A stretch of DNA of 64,000 bases from assembly GCA_041071465.1 (NCBI GenBank), contig CP163498.1, forward strand, positions 1 to 64,000, written 5' to 3'. This document shows, piece after piece, positions 19,362 through 29,036 of this stretch (position 1 is the stretch's first letter; the number at the start of each line of letters is the position of its first letter). The notes under the pieces were generated by a model. It did not search any database, had not been told where the DNA came from, and was given only the letters and a program-made list of their open reading frames with translations. The position numbers were made by a program, and so were the translations under genes. The DNA is from Pseudomonas putida (GTDB taxonomy: Bacteria; Pseudomonadota; Gammaproteobacteria; Pseudomonadales; Pseudomonadaceae).

Positions 19362-19739
19362 TCAATCGTCGTGTCTGTCCTCCGAAATGTGAACCGCCAT
19401 GTCCTGGAGTACCTGGCTGACGTGCTGGTCGGCAATGCCGTAGAAGATGTGCTTGGCTTGGCGCTCGCCGCGCACGAGGCGCGCGCCGCGCAACAGGCGC
19501 AGGTGATGGCTGACCAAGGACTGCGACAGGTCTAGCGAGCCAGCAATGTCGCCCACTGCGACCGATCCGCGCATGCACTGCAACAGGATTTTCAATCGCG
19601 ATTGGTCGCCCAGCAGGCGGAAGGTCTCTGCCAGAACAGCGACGTCACTTTGCGATAGTGCGAGGACATCAGTGGTCGTGCCGTGGTTAGAGGTCGAACA
19701 TTGCACAATAGCGGCGCTGGTGGTTTTGCGGGATGTCAT
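19362..19739 (-). CDS. ArsR/SmtB-family zinc-type sensor repressor
   Basis: A 125-residue winged-helix repressor. The recognition helix is SQSLVSHHLRLLRGARLV. The C-terminal alpha-5 metal site is complete: Asp104, His106, His117 and Glu120, the same spacing and even the same numbers as the zinc site described for SmtB. It should bind operators in the metal-free state and release them on Zn(II) or similar ions. The gene starts 43 bp after the CDF exporter and has no room for its own regulated promoter, so it is co-transcribed with it and autoregulated through the operator at 20848-20869. Confidence 0.9.
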   Translation of the reverse strand: MTSRKTTSAAIVQCSTSNHGTTTDVLALSQSDVAVLAETFRLLGDQSRLKILLQCMRGSVAVGDIAGSLDLSQSLVSHHLRLLRGARLVRGERQAKHIFYGIADQHVSQVLQDMAVHISEDRHDD

Positions 19740-19782
19740 GGATTCAAACCCTCAAGTGAACTGCGAACCGTCTAGCACGGCC

Positions 19783-20804
19783 TCAATGCTTGTGACCGGG
19801 AGCGGAGTGGTCATGGTCATGATTGTGCTCACTGTGGTCGTGGCCGCTGTGGTCCTGACGGCCTGTCGTGGGTTGCAGGCTGCAGATGTTCTCGTCAGCC
19901 TCCGAGTTCCAGTCGATTCCGACTGTGGCGTGTTCGATGCTGAACTGCTCTCGCAGCACCGCCTCGACGCGCTTGACCACAGCTCGCGCCTCCTCGTCCA
20001 CGTTGGGTCGAACGTGTAGCGTGGCCATCGTGCGACCGGAAGTGAGTTGCCACACGTGAACATGGCTGACAGCCGCCAGGCCGGGCACAGTGCTCATCAG
20101 GCCTTGTTCCACCTTTTCCGGCGAAGCGTCCTCTGGCGCACCCTCCAACAGGATATGGATCGACTTGGCCAGGAGCTTCCAGGCGCTGCGCAGAATCAAC
20201 GCCGCTACTAGAACCGACAGGATGGGTCGATCGGAGTCCAGCCGGTGAAGTAGATGACGATCGCTGCAACGATGGCGCCGACAGAGCCGAGCAGGTCACC
20301 CATCACGTGGAGGATGGCACCTTTCACATTGACGTGATCGGTTTCGCCGCGGGTCATGATCCACAGCACGAGGACGTTGATCAGTAAGCCGAGCACGGCG
20401 ACGATCATCATCGGGCCGGCGAGGATGACGGGCGGCGCCTGCAGCCGCTCCCACGCCTCGTAGGCGATCCATGCGACGATCGCGAACAGGGTCACGGCGT
20501 TCAGGAAGCCGGCGATGACCTCGAAGCGCAGGTAACCGAATGTGCGTTTGCTGTCGGCTGCGCGGCGACCGAATCGGAAGGCAGCGTAAGCCAGGGCAAG
20601 TGCCACGGCGTCGGTCAGCATGTGGCCAGCATCGGCAAGTAGGGCTAGCGAGCCCGACAGCACGCCGCCGACAGCTTCCACGAGCATGAAGCCGAAGATC
20701 AGGAAGAAGGAAACCAGAACCTTGCGCTCGTTGGCGCTCGTCACTGTGGGGGTGTGGTCGTGATCATGGTCGTGACCATGGTCATGTGCATTGGATTGGG
20801 ACAT
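19783..20804 (-). CDS. czcD: Cation diffusion facilitator (CzcD/ZitB-like), one frameshift
   Basis: Zn/Cd/Co:proton antiporter of the inner membrane, about 340 residues when repaired. The N terminus is His-rich (HDHGHDHDHDHTPT). The TM2 site appears in DAGHMLTDAV and the TM5 site in HVMGDLLGS, giving the His/Asp zinc site of the family. The cytoplasmic domain follows (HVHVWQLTSGRTMATLHV), and the tail is again His-rich. The frame breaks at three G (20224-20226 plus strand), where four would continue the protein as PILSVLVAALILRSAW. The break is probably a sequence error. The gene is first in a czcD-smtB-like operon with a strong dyad in its promoter. Confidence 0.9.
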
Positions 20805-20847
20805 GGGCGCCTCTGCTGGTTGAGTGTTTGACTATGGCGAAATATAA

Positions 20848-20869
20848 CACATGAATATGTGTTCATGTG
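20848..20869. promoter_or_regulatory. ArsR/SmtB-type operator of the czcD-arsR operon
   Basis: The arms CACATGAA and TTCATGTG, perfectly complementary, surround TATGTG; symmetry continues outward with ATAT-like flanks. The site is 44 bp before the ATG and overlaps a TATATT -10-like element on the minus strand, so binding would block transcription. Confidence 0.85.
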
Positions 20870-20937
20870 ATATATTTTCGCTCACCCTTCTCAGCCTCCG
20901 AAGCCATGCGTTGTGATGCCGCAACGAGAAAATGTGC

Positions 20938-22248
20938 CTATCCTTTCGGCCAGATACGGTGCAGGTCATCCAGAATCAGCTGGTGATGGTGCCTGCCTTG
21001 GTCTGCGTGTGTGCGTAAATGAGGGTGATCCGGCGGCAAGCTGGGGTGGTCATGCGCCACGTCAGAAGGGTCGCTGGCCGGCCACAGCCAGAGCGTCAGC
21101 GCCACGCCGGCCAAGCCGACCAGGGACATGACAATGAAGGTCGATGGCAAGCCCATGACCGCGCCGAAGCGGCCGGCAAGTGGGTAGCAGATGAGCCAAC
21201 AGGCGTGCGACAGCGCGAAGTGTGCCGCGAAGATCGCAGGACGGTCCTCGGCATGGGCCGAGCGGCGCAGAAGACGGCCGGATGGCGTTTGCGCCACGCT
21301 GTAGCCAAAGCCGATGATCAACCACAGCGGCAGCAACAATGCATAGCTCGGCAGCAGTGCGCCGATCCCCGTGCCCACGACCAGTACGGTAGCGCCGGTG
21401 AGCATCGCGGTTCGGTCGGCCACCTTTTCCAGTAAGGATGGCAGAACGAAGGCTGCCACCATCGAACCGCCTCCGAATGCCGCCAGTGCCGACGCCACTT
21501 CGACCTCGCCTAGGCCAAAGCGCGCCTTCACGAGAACCACCGTGTTCACGATCACCATGGCGCCCGCCGCCGAGACGGCCAAGCTGATCGCCAGCAGGCC
21601 CCGCAGGCGTGGCGTAGCGAGATAGATGCGTGTGCCGCGGGTCGTGCGATCCCAAATGCCGCGGCGCGGTCCGGGAATAGTTGTGGGCAACCGCACGCTG
21701 ACCACGAGCGCGGCTGAAACGAGGAAACCGAGCACTGTTCCCGCGAACAGGTTGTGAAAGCTGATGACGGTCAGCAGCGCAGCAGCCAGCATCGGGGAAA
21801 TCAGGCTTTCCAGGTCATAGGCCAGCCGGGACAGCGACAGCGCCTTCGTGTAGTCCTCTTCATCGGGAAGGATGTCCGGGATAGTGGCTTGGAAAGTCGG
21901 CGTGAAGCCGGCGGATGCCGCTTGCAGGACAAAGATCAGCAGATAGATCTGCCAGACCTCGGTGACAAAGGGCAAACAGATCGCGACAACCGCTCGTACC
22001 AGGTCCAGCGCTACGAGCAATGACCGTCGCGGGAACTGGTCGGCGAAGGCCTGTGCGACTGGAGCGACTCCCACATAGGCCAGCATCTTGATAGCCAGCG
22101 CCGACCCGAGCACCGCACCTGCATCGGCCCCGGCCAGCTCGTAGGCAAGTAGGCCGAGCGCTACCGTCATCAGGCCTGTGCCGACGAGTGCGATCACCTG
22201 CGCGGTGAACAGGTGGCGGTAGGTGCGGTTCTTTAGGACGGAGAGCAT
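20938..22248 (-). CDS. MFS metal exporter with His-rich C terminus, NreB-like
   Basis: A 436-residue MFS protein with about 12 helices. The N terminus is LSVLKNRTYRHLFTAQVIALVG. After the last helix (LTLWLWPASD) comes a cytoplasmic tail rich in His and Asp (DHPHLRTHADQGRHHHQ). This arrangement is that of NreB, a nickel exporter of beta-proteobacteria. A CsoR/RcnR-family sensor with a nickel-type ligand set is encoded 9 bp upstream on the same strand, supporting Ni(II) (perhaps Co(II)) as substrate. No frameshift is seen. Confidence 0.8.
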   Translation of the reverse strand: MLSVLKNRTYRHLFTAQVIALVGTGLMTVALGLLAYELAGADAGAVLGSALAIKMLAYVGVAPVAQAFADQFPRRSLLVALDLVRAVVAICLPFVTEVWQIYLLIFVLQAASAGFTPTFQATIPDILPDEEDYTKALSLSRLAYDLESLISPMLAAALLTVISFHNLFAGTVLGFLVSAALVVSVRLPTTIPGPRRGIWDRTTRGTRIYLATPRLRGLLAISLAVSAAGAMVIVNTVVLVKARFGLGEVEVASALAAFGGGSMVAAFVLPSLLEKVADRTAMLTGATVLVVGTGIGALLPSYALLLPLWLIIGFGYSVAQTPSGRLLRRSAHAEDRPAIFAAHFALSHACWLICYPLAGRFGAVMGLPSTFIVMSLVGLAGVALTLWLWPASDPSDVAHDHPSLPPDHPHLRTHADQGRHHHQLILDDLHRIWPKG

Positions 22249-22257
22249 CGAGAGACC

Positions 22258-22515
22258 TCAGAGCAGTCTGGTTAGCGCCTTCATTTCGGCTAGAACGGAG
22301 TCCTCATCATGAGATAGGCAGTGGTCGATGTGGTCATGGATCAGGACGCGCTTGGCCGCTGTGACGGCGCTCTCCACCGCAGCGAGCTGGCGAGCGATGT
22401 CCAGGCAGGTTTCTTCTCCTTCGATCATCCCGATGACGTGTCGCAGATGACCCTCGGCGCGCTTGAGCCGTTTCACGAGATCTGGGTGGCTGGTGTGCTT
22501 GTGCATCTCTTTCAT
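22258..22515 (-). CDS. CsoR/RcnR-family metal sensor, NreA/InrS-like
   Basis: An all-helical repressor of 85 residues that binds G/C-tract operators. The positions used to classify this family are His5, Cys37, His62 and Cys66. This His-Cys-His-Cys set matches that described for the nickel sensor InrS; RcnR has His in the last position, and copper-sensing CsoR uses Cys-His-Cys without the first His. Nickel is therefore the best guess, in line with the NreB-like exporter that follows after 9 bp. A symmetric C-tract/G-tract operator lies directly upstream at 22524-22545, so the pair is likely autoregulated. Confidence 0.88.
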   Translation of the reverse strand: MKEMHKHTSHPDLVKRLKRAEGHLRHVIGMIEGEETCLDIARQLAAVESAVTAAKRVLIHDHIDHCLSHDEDSVLAEMKALTRLL

Positions 22516-22523
22516 GCAGCAAT

Positions 22524-22545
22524 CATATCCCCCCCGGGGGATATG
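22524..22545. promoter_or_regulatory. CsoR/RcnR-type operator
   Basis: The arms CATATCCCCC and GGGGGATATG meet around two C in the centre, giving a near-perfect 22-bp dyad 8 bp before the sensor start. A G/C-tract flanked by AT-rich arms is the known binding-site form of this family. Confidence 0.85.
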
Positions 22546-22677
22546 CTCAAGGAGTCTGCATAGCTGTTTGCGCAGTGGATTAGCCCCACCTCGCCTCTCG
22601 ATGTCTTGCGCCCGACGCCCTCTCTAAGGCGATTGGTGCTCAAAGGATGTAAGGTTTTCTTTCCCATTCATATGAAT

Positions 22678-22699
22678 AGATATACAATTGTTCATATCT
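22678..22699. promoter_or_regulatory. Possible ArsR-type site before the czcCBA-like operon
   Basis: Outer arms AGATAT and ATATCT are symmetric and the right inner half contains TTCA, with a degenerate left half TATA. It lies in the AT-rich promoter about 100 bp before the first gene of the operon. Confidence 0.4.
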
Positions 22700-22796
22700 A
22701 AGCCAGTGAACAGTGGCTTTTCAACGACAAGCACTTGCTCGGAAAGAGAACACCCAGCCGGGGGTAAGTACTGATGCAACACCGATGGAGAATTGA

Positions 22797-24125
22797 ATGC
22801 TTCGCAAAGACATACGCAAGGGATGGATATGGGCGGTATCCACGCTTTGGGCCGGCACCGTGCTAGCCCAGCCAGTAGCCGCCCCTCACGTCCCATCCAG
22901 ACCAGACAGCCACATGGTCGCCCAATTGTGGGAGTCAGCTTGGCAGCGGCAGCCAGAAGCCGCTGGAGAAGGCGCCTGGCAGCAGGCCGCCCAAGCACGC
23001 CAAGAGACGGCCGGCAGTTGGGTGGCAGGTCCGATGGCGCTGGAAGCCTCCACCAAAACTGATCGGTTCAACAACCGCAACGGACAGCGCGAATATGAAG
23101 TCGGGGTGGCTATTCCCCTTTGGATGCCTGGTGAGCGCGCCTCGTCGGCACGCTGGGCGGACGCGGAAAGCCTCGCGCTATCCAGCCGGATGCTGGCCGC
23201 CAAGCTACGCACGGCCGGACAGGTTCGCCAGGCATGGTGGGCATGGCAGCGTGCCCAGGCCGAATTGGTGGCGGCGCAGGATCGCACCCGCAGCGCGGAC
23301 GAGTTGGCGCAAGATGTGGCTCGCCGAGTTCGCGCGGGCGACCTGGCGCAAGCCGACAGAAACCAGGCCGATGGCGCCTTGGCGTCGGCTCGTAGTGCCC
23401 TGGCCATTGCTCAGGCCGAAGAAATCACGCAGCGCGAGGCGTTGTTGGCACTGACCGGCATCGAGAGTATCCCGTCGCAGGCCGATTCCGCGCAGCCGGA
23501 GCAGTCAGGTGTCCGAGTTCAACCGGCATCGGCACAGCCGTCCGGCGCGTTGTTGGGTAACCACCCTGCGCTGCTGGAACTGCAGCACAAGGCGCTGGCG
23601 GCCCGCCGCTCTGCGGAACTGGTGTCCCATCAGAAGTACGCCAACCCCGAACTGACCCTGGCGACCACGCGGGATCGGGGCGGCTACGGCGAACGCTACA
23701 ACCAGACGATCACGGTGGGTGTGCGCATTCCCTTCGGTACGGGTAGCCGTCATACCGAGCAATTGTCCAGCGCCAATGCGCAGGCACTGGAGGCTGAGTC
23801 GGCACTCGCGGCCCAGCGCACCCGGCTACTCTCGGAAATTCGAACTGCCCAATCGCGCGAACTGGCAACCAGCACCCAGATGCAGGCCGCTTCGGAGCGC
23901 CAGCGACTAGCCCAACAAACGCGCACCTTCTACCAAAAGTCGTTCGCGATGGGCGAGACGGACATGCCGACACGCCTTCGCATCGAGCAGGAGGCCACCG
24001 AGGCCGAGCGCGCGGCGCTGCTCGCCAAGGTGGAGCATGCCGCGGCCATCTCGTCCCTGTTGCAGGCACAAGGCACGCTGCCGCAGCCGACCGAGACTTT
24101 CACTGACATCTCCGGCACGCGCTGA
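22797..24125 (+). CDS. czcC: TolC-like outer-membrane subunit, CzcC family
   Basis: Outer-membrane channel of a heavy-metal RND pump, 442 residues. There is a signal peptide near IWAVSTLWAGTVLAQ (residues 11-25), and two OEP-type helical repeats rich in Ala, Gln and Arg follow (for example SARWADAESLALSSRMLAAKLRTA). Short conserved stretches NPELTLATTRDRGG and VGVRIPFG fit the CzcC/CusC lineage. It is the first gene of a plus-strand operon with a small His-rich protein, adaptor and HME-RND pump, and probably links the pump to the outside. Confidence 0.82.
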   Translation: MLRKDIRKGWIWAVSTLWAGTVLAQPVAAPHVPSRPDSHMVAQLWESAWQRQPEAAGEGAWQQAAQARQETAGSWVAGPMALEASTKTDRFNNRNGQREYEVGVAIPLWMPGERASSARWADAESLALSSRMLAAKLRTAGQVRQAWWAWQRAQAELVAAQDRTRSADELAQDVARRVRAGDLAQADRNQADGALASARSALAIAQAEEITQREALLALTGIESIPSQADSAQPEQSGVRVQPASAQPSGALLGNHPALLELQHKALAARRSAELVSHQKYANPELTLATTRDRGGYGERYNQTITVGVRIPFGTGSRHTEQLSSANAQALEAESALAAQRTRLLSEIRTAQSRELATSTQMQAASERQRLAQQTRTFYQKSFAMGETDMPTRLRIEQEATEAERAALLAKVEHAAAISSLLQAQGTLPQPTETFTDISGTR

Positions 24126-24159
24126 TCGGCGCGCGCTCAACCATCCTGGAACCTTAGAA

Positions 24160-24711
24160 ATGTCGCAATCCTCTTTCTGGCGTGCAGCTGCCTTGTCCAG
24201 CCTCCTGCTTGGCAGTAGCGCAACGTGGGCCGGCGACGGCCATGACCATGGCGAAGCCGCTCCTGCCCCCGCAGCGGCCGCGCTTCCGCGCTTTGCCGCA
24301 GTTTCCGATGACTTCGAACTGGTGGGTGTGCTGAACGGCCAGCGTCTCACACTCTACCTCGACCATGCTGCCGACAACCGGCCGGTGACCGATGGCGAGC
24401 TGACCCTCGAGCTGGGTGGTCAACAGGTAAAGGTCAGCTCACACGGGGTTGGAGAGTTCGAGGCCGATCTGACTGAGCCGCTATCCGATGGCGAGACCTC
24501 AATCATGGCCACTATTACTGCGCAGGGCCAATCGGACCTGTTGACGGGCGTTCTCGATGTTCATAGCGAAGACGCCGAACACGAGCATGCCGTCGCATCC
24601 GGCCGTGTGGTCGTACTAGGTGGCGGTGCCGCAGTCCTCGGCGTCGGTGTCCTAGCGTGGGCGCTGCGCAGACGTACACGCACCAACGGTGCACTGCGAG
24701 GTGCAGCATGA
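24160..24711 (+). CDS. Periplasmic His-containing protein with C-terminal membrane anchor
   Basis: 183 residues: signal peptide ending in SSATWA, a short metal-binding sequence GDGHDHGE at the mature N terminus, a beta-rich domain (FELVGVLNGQRLTLYLDHAADN...), a second His stretch (EDAEHEHAV) and a single membrane helix (VVVLGGGAAVLGVGVLAWAL) before a basic tail. The domain resembles the N-terminal extension of some CzcB adaptors, here as a separate gene. It overlaps the adaptor start by ATGA and may hand metal to the pump. The start at 24160 follows the czcC stop by 34 bp. Confidence 0.6.
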   Translation: MSQSSFWRAAALSSLLLGSSATWAGDGHDHGEAAPAPAAAALPRFAAVSDDFELVGVLNGQRLTLYLDHAADNRPVTDGELTLELGGQQVKVSSHGVGEFEADLTEPLSDGETSIMATITAQGQSDLLTGVLDVHSEDAEHEHAVASGRVVVLGGGAAVLGVGVLAWALRRRTRTNGALRGAA

Positions 24712-25823
24712 AGCGCAACTTCCGTTTCCTAATGACGACGGCCATGGCGGCTGCATTGGCTCTGGCTGCTCCCGCGTTCGCTCACGACGGCCATGACCAC
24801 GGCGACGAAGCGCCGGCTGCGTCTTCCAATGGCCCCCAGCGCCAGCCTGATGGCAGCGTGTTTCTTCCGAAACCGTCGCAACGTCAGATCGGTGTACGCA
24901 CCCAGCTGATCAAGCAGGAGCCCTTGGCCCGCAGCCATGAACTGGCTGGCAAAGTAATCATGGACCCGACGACAGGCGGCAAGGTCCAGGCAATGGTAAT
25001 GGGCCGGCTGGTGCCCGGGCCGGATGGTCTGCCGCAGATCGGCCAATCCGTGCGCAAGGGCCAGGTGCTGGCTTACATCGAACCGGCCAGCGGTGTGCTG
25101 GAGCGCTCAGGCCAGATGGCCCAGGTTGCCGAGCTGCGTGCGGGCCAAGCGCTCGCGCAGAAGCGCTTGGCCCGGCTGCGCGAGCTGTCGGAGACCGTGC
25201 CCCGCAAGGAGATCGAAGCAGCCGAAAGCGAAGTGAACAGCCTGACCGAACGCGCCCGCGCCTTGAGCGGGGGCCTCGCCGGCAGGGACGTACTGAAGGC
25301 CCCAGTCAGCGGCGTCATCGCATCCAGCCCCGCAGTTGCCGGGCAGGTCGTGGATGCGCGCGAACTGGTGTTTGAGGTGGTCGATCCGACCCAACTGCGC
25401 ATCGAGGCGCTTGCCTACGATCCGGCAATGGCACAGAACCTGGCCGGTGCTGCACTCGCAGTAGGCGGTCAGAAGGTGCCGCTGAGCTTCGTCGGTGCCG
25501 CCAGCAGCCTGCGCGAGCAGGCCCTGCCCATGCTGTTCAAGGGCACCAGCGAAAGCCTCTCGCGCTTGGCGGTCGGTATGCCGGTGGTGGTCTTCGTGCA
25601 AGAGGCGACGACGGTACCTGGCTACCGCGTGCCTTCCGGTGCGCTGATGAAGAACCCTGCCAACCAGAACATCGTCTGGGTCAAAGACCAGGCCGAGCGC
25701 TTCGAGCCGCGTGTCGTGAACATCACTCCTTTGGATGGTGCATCCATCGCTGTCACTTCGGGCCTGGCGGACGGCGACCGCGTGGTTGTCGAGGGCGCGT
25801 CCCTGATCAATCAAGTTCGTTGA
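24708..25823 (+). CDS. czcB: RND periplasmic adaptor, CzcB family
   Basis: Membrane-fusion protein of 371 residues. Signal peptide (MTTAMAAALALAAPAFA) and a mature N terminus HDGHDHGDE that can bind metal, followed by the CzcB-type domains: barrel (RSHELAGKVIMDPTTGGKVQAMVMGRL), helical hairpin (GQMAQVAELRAGQALAQKRLARL) and lipoyl half (KAPVSGVIASSPAVAGQVV). The C-terminal end has GLADGDRVVVEGASLI. It lies between the channel and pump genes, overlapping the previous one by four bases. Confidence 0.88.
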   Translation: MKRNFRFLMTTAMAAALALAAPAFAHDGHDHGDEAPAASSNGPQRQPDGSVFLPKPSQRQIGVRTQLIKQEPLARSHELAGKVIMDPTTGGKVQAMVMGRLVPGPDGLPQIGQSVRKGQVLAYIEPASGVLERSGQMAQVAELRAGQALAQKRLARLRELSETVPRKEIEAAESEVNSLTERARALSGGLAGRDVLKAPVSGVIASSPAVAGQVVDARELVFEVVDPTQLRIEALAYDPAMAQNLAGAALAVGGQKVPLSFVGAASSLREQALPMLFKGTSESLSRLAVGMPVVVFVQEATTVPGYRVPSGALMKNPANQNIVWVKDQAERFEPRVVNITPLDGASIAVTSGLADGDRVVVEGASLINQVR

Positions 25824-25836
25824 GGGGCACCATTCC

Positions 25837-28800
25837 ATGTTCAAGTGGCTTCTCGAAAATAGCTTACGAAACCGGCTCCTGGTCATCATCGGGGCGCTGG
25901 TGCTGATGGCGTATGGCGCGTTCACCCTGACGCGCACGCCGGTAGATGTCTTTCCCGATCTCAACAAGCCGACCGTCACTCTCATGACGGAGGCTGGCGG
26001 CATGGCTGCCGAAGAAGTCGAGCAACTCATCACGTTCCCGCTCGAAACGGCCATGAACGGCCTGCCCAGCGTCGAAAGCGTGCGCTCGGTCTCCAGCGCC
26101 GGGCTTTCCTTCATCTACGTGACATTTGACTGGAAGACCGACATCTTCCGGGCGCGCCAGATGGTCTCCGAACGCCTGACGTCCATGGAGGAAGGGCTAG
26201 CCCCGGGCGTGACGCCCACTATGGGGCCAATCAGCTCAGTGATGGGCGAGATCATGCAGATTGCAATCCCCATCGGTGCCAAGCCCTCAGGGCAGAAGAA
26301 CGCAGCCCCGCCGCTGTCGGCCATGGACACTCGCGAGTACGCGGACTGGGTGCTACGCCCCCGGCTGATGGCCATACCTGGTGTTGCCCAAGTCATCCCG
26401 ATCGGAGGCGAGGTCCGTCAGTTCCAGGTCCAGCCCAACACCACGCGAATGTCAGAGCTGGGCGTGACTGCGTCCGATCTGGATGCGGCTCTCAAGGGCT
26501 TCTCCGCGAACACTTCCGGCGGCTTCCTGGAGATCAATGGCCGCGAGTACCTGATCCGCAACCTGGGCCGCACGTCCCGACTCGACGACCTGCGTAACCT
26601 GCCTCTCGCGGTGCGTGCGGGCCAACCCATCCTGCTCCACCAGGTCGCCGATGTTCAGTTTGCGCCAGCCATCAAGCGCGGCGATGCGGGCTTCGAGGGC
26701 CTGCCAGCCGTGATCCTGGGCATCCAAAAGCAGCCCACGGCCGATACGATTGCACTGACCCGCTCGATCGAGTCAGCGTTGGCGGACATGAAGGGCTCAC
26801 TGCCGGCTGGCATGGCCGAGCCACAGGTGACCTTCCGACAAGCCAACTTCATCGAGGCGTCCATCAGCACGCTGCAAGGCAAGCTCATCGGCGCATCGGT
26901 CTTCGTGGCGGTGATCCTGTTCTTCTTCCTGGGCACTTTGCGCCCCCTGGTGATCGCGTTGACCGCGATTCCTGCCTCGATCTTCGTGACCGGGCTGGTG
27001 TTCCACTATTTCGGCCTATCAATCAACACCATGACGCTCGGTGGGCTGGCGATCGCCATCGGCGGTCTCGTGGACGATGCTGTGGTCGATGTGGAGAACA
27101 TCATGCGGCGGCTCAAGGAGGACCGCACCCGCCACCCTGAGAACCGGCTGACGCCCCTGGTCATCGTTGCCAGGGCCTCGATGGAGGTTCGCTCGGCGAT
27201 TCTCTACGCCACGATGATCATTGTGCTGGTGTTCCTGCCCCTGTTCGCGCTGCCGGGGATGGAGGGGCGCTTGTTCGTGCCGCTGGGCATCGCCTTCATC
27301 GTCTCCACGCTGGCCTCGCTGCTGGTCTCTGTGACGGTCACTCCGGTGCTTTCGTACTACCTGCTGCCCAAGATGAGGACGCTGGACCATGGCGACACTC
27401 GGCTTCTAGCCTGGTTGAAGACGCGCTATCAGGGCGGCCTGCAGCGGGTCTTGCAGCGGCCGCGTGCCGCCCTTGGCATGGCCGCTGTGGCTGTCACACT
27501 GGCTGTCGCCGCGGTGCCATTCTTCCCGACCACGTTCCTGCCCCCGTTCAATGAAGGAACGTTGCTGGTGGGCCTGCGCCTGAATCCCGGTGTGACGCTG
27601 GCCGAATCTTCGGCGCTTGCCCAGCAAGCCGAGCTGCTGGTCGCGCAGGTGCCAGAGGTGCAGCACGTGGGCCGGCGCAGCGGACGGGCCGAGCTGGACG
27701 AGCATGCCGAAGGCGTGCATGTCAGCGAGCTGGACGTGGGCCTGCTGCCCGCCTCGGAGCTAAAGCGCTCCATGGAGGAGATCACCGCCGACATCCGTTC
27801 GCGTCTGGCTCACTTGCCCGGCTCCATCGGCATTGGCCAGCCGATCTCGCACCGCATCGACCACATGTTGTCGGGGGTGCGCTCGCAGATCGCCATCAAG
27901 GTGTTCGGCGAGGACCTGGACGTCCTGCGCGGGCAGGCGGATCTGCTGCGCGCCAAGCTGGCCGGAATTCCGGGGCTTGCTGACCTGGAGATCGAAAAGC
28001 AGGTCCTAGCGCCGCAGATCAAAATCCGCGTGGATTATGCGGCGGCGGGACGCTACGGCGTGGCCGCACCGCAAATTCTGTCCACGCTGCAAAGCCTGGT
28101 CGAAGGCGAAAAGATCACCGAGGTCATCGAGGGCAACCGCCGCTTCGCGCTGGTGGTTCGCCTGCCCGAGCAGGCGCGGTCGATTGAGGGCTTGAGCCGC
28201 ATCCTCATCGACACGCCCATGGGTCGGGTCCCGTTGTCGCGCCTTGCCACCATCGAAGACAGCGACGGCCCCAACCAGGTCAGCCGCGACGATGGCCGTC
28301 GACGCATAGTTTTGTCGGCCAACGCTCAGGGACGGCCGCTGTCCGAAGTAGTGGCCGACATACGCAGCGTCGTCCAAGAAGTGCGCTTGCCCGAAGGCTA
28401 CTTCATCACGCTGGGCGGCCAGTTCCAGGCACAAGAGGAAGCCTCGCGACTGGTGGGCCTGCTGTCCATCGTCTCCCTGACGCTCATGTTCGTGGTGTTG
28501 TACACGCGCTACAAGTCGGTCGTCCTATCAGCGCTCATCATGGTGAACATTCCATTGGCCCTGGTCGGCGCCGTGTTGGGGCTGTGGCTGTCTGGCCAGC
28601 CGTTGTCCGTGGCCGCCCTGGTCGGCTTCATCACGCTCGCGGGTATTTCTGTGCGCAACGGCATCCTGAAGGTGAGCCACTACCTCAACCTCATGCGCAT
28701 GGAGGGCGAGGACTTCGACCAGAAGATGATCGTGCGTGGCTCGCTCGAACGGCTTTCCCCGGTTCTGATGACCGCGCTGGTCACGGCCTTCGCGCTGGCC

Positions 28801-28983
28801 CCGCTGCTGTTCGAGGCGTCCCGACCCGGTACTGAGATCCTGCACCCCGTCGCGGTGGTGATCTTCTCGGGGCTGGTCAGCTCCACGCTGCTAGACACCT
28901 TCCTTACACCCGCCATGTTCTGGCTGTTCGGCCGCAAGCCTGCCGAACGCCTGCTGGACGACCGCGACGCGGAGGCATTCTGA
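25837..28983 (+). CDS. czcA: Heavy-metal RND pump, CzcA/CusA family
   Basis: Inner-membrane proton/metal antiporter of 1048 residues, full length for the HME-RND family. It opens with FKWLLENSLRNRLLVIIGALVL. The TM4 motif reads GGLVDDAVVDVEN, which differs from the DFGxxxDGA of CzcA-type Zn/Co/Cd pumps and from the Ala-rich form of CusA-type Cu/Ag pumps. The exact metal is therefore open; nickel, zinc or another divalent ion is possible. The periplasmic porter segment includes SHRIDHMLSGVRSQIAIKVFG. The gene follows the adaptor by 13 bp. Confidence 0.9.
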   Translation: MFKWLLENSLRNRLLVIIGALVLMAYGAFTLTRTPVDVFPDLNKPTVTLMTEAGGMAAEEVEQLITFPLETAMNGLPSVESVRSVSSAGLSFIYVTFDWKTDIFRARQMVSERLTSMEEGLAPGVTPTMGPISSVMGEIMQIAIPIGAKPSGQKNAAPPLSAMDTREYADWVLRPRLMAIPGVAQVIPIGGEVRQFQVQPNTTRMSELGVTASDLDAALKGFSANTSGGFLEINGREYLIRNLGRTSRLDDLRNLPLAVRAGQPILLHQVADVQFAPAIKRGDAGFEGLPAVILGIQKQPTADTIALTRSIESALADMKGSLPAGMAEPQVTFRQANFIEASISTLQGKLIGASVFVAVILFFFLGTLRPLVIALTAIPASIFVTGLVFHYFGLSINTMTLGGLAIAIGGLVDDAVVDVENIMRRLKEDRTRHPENRLTPLVIVARASMEVRSAILYATMIIVLVFLPLFALPGMEGRLFVPLGIAFIVSTLASLLVSVTVTPVLSYYLLPKMRTLDHGDTRLLAWLKTRYQGGLQRVLQRPRAALGMAAVAVTLAVAAVPFFPTTFLPPFNEGTLLVGLRLNPGVTLAESSALAQQAELLVAQVPEVQHVGRRSGRAELDEHAEGVHVSELDVGLLPASELKRSMEEITADIRSRLAHLPGSIGIGQPISHRIDHMLSGVRSQIAIKVFGEDLDVLRGQADLLRAKLAGIPGLADLEIEKQVLAPQIKIRVDYAAAGRYGVAAPQILSTLQSLVEGEKITEVIEGNRRFALVVRLPEQARSIEGLSRILIDTPMGRVPLSRLATIEDSDGPNQVSRDDGRRRIVLSANAQGRPLSEVVADIRSVVQEVRLPEGYFITLGGQFQAQEEASRLVGLLSIVSLTLMFVVLYTRYKSVVLSALIMVNIPLALVGAVLGLWLSGQPLSVAALVGFITLAGISVRNGILKVSHYLNLMRMEGEDFDQKMIVRGSLERLSPVLMTALVTAFALAPLLFEASRPGTEILHPVAVVIFSGLVSSTLLDTFLTPAMFWLFGRKPAERLLDDRDAEAF

Positions 28984-29036
28984 TGCAACGCCTTCTGTCA
29001 CCCGATTTCAACCACCGTAACCCTATAGGAGCTTTC

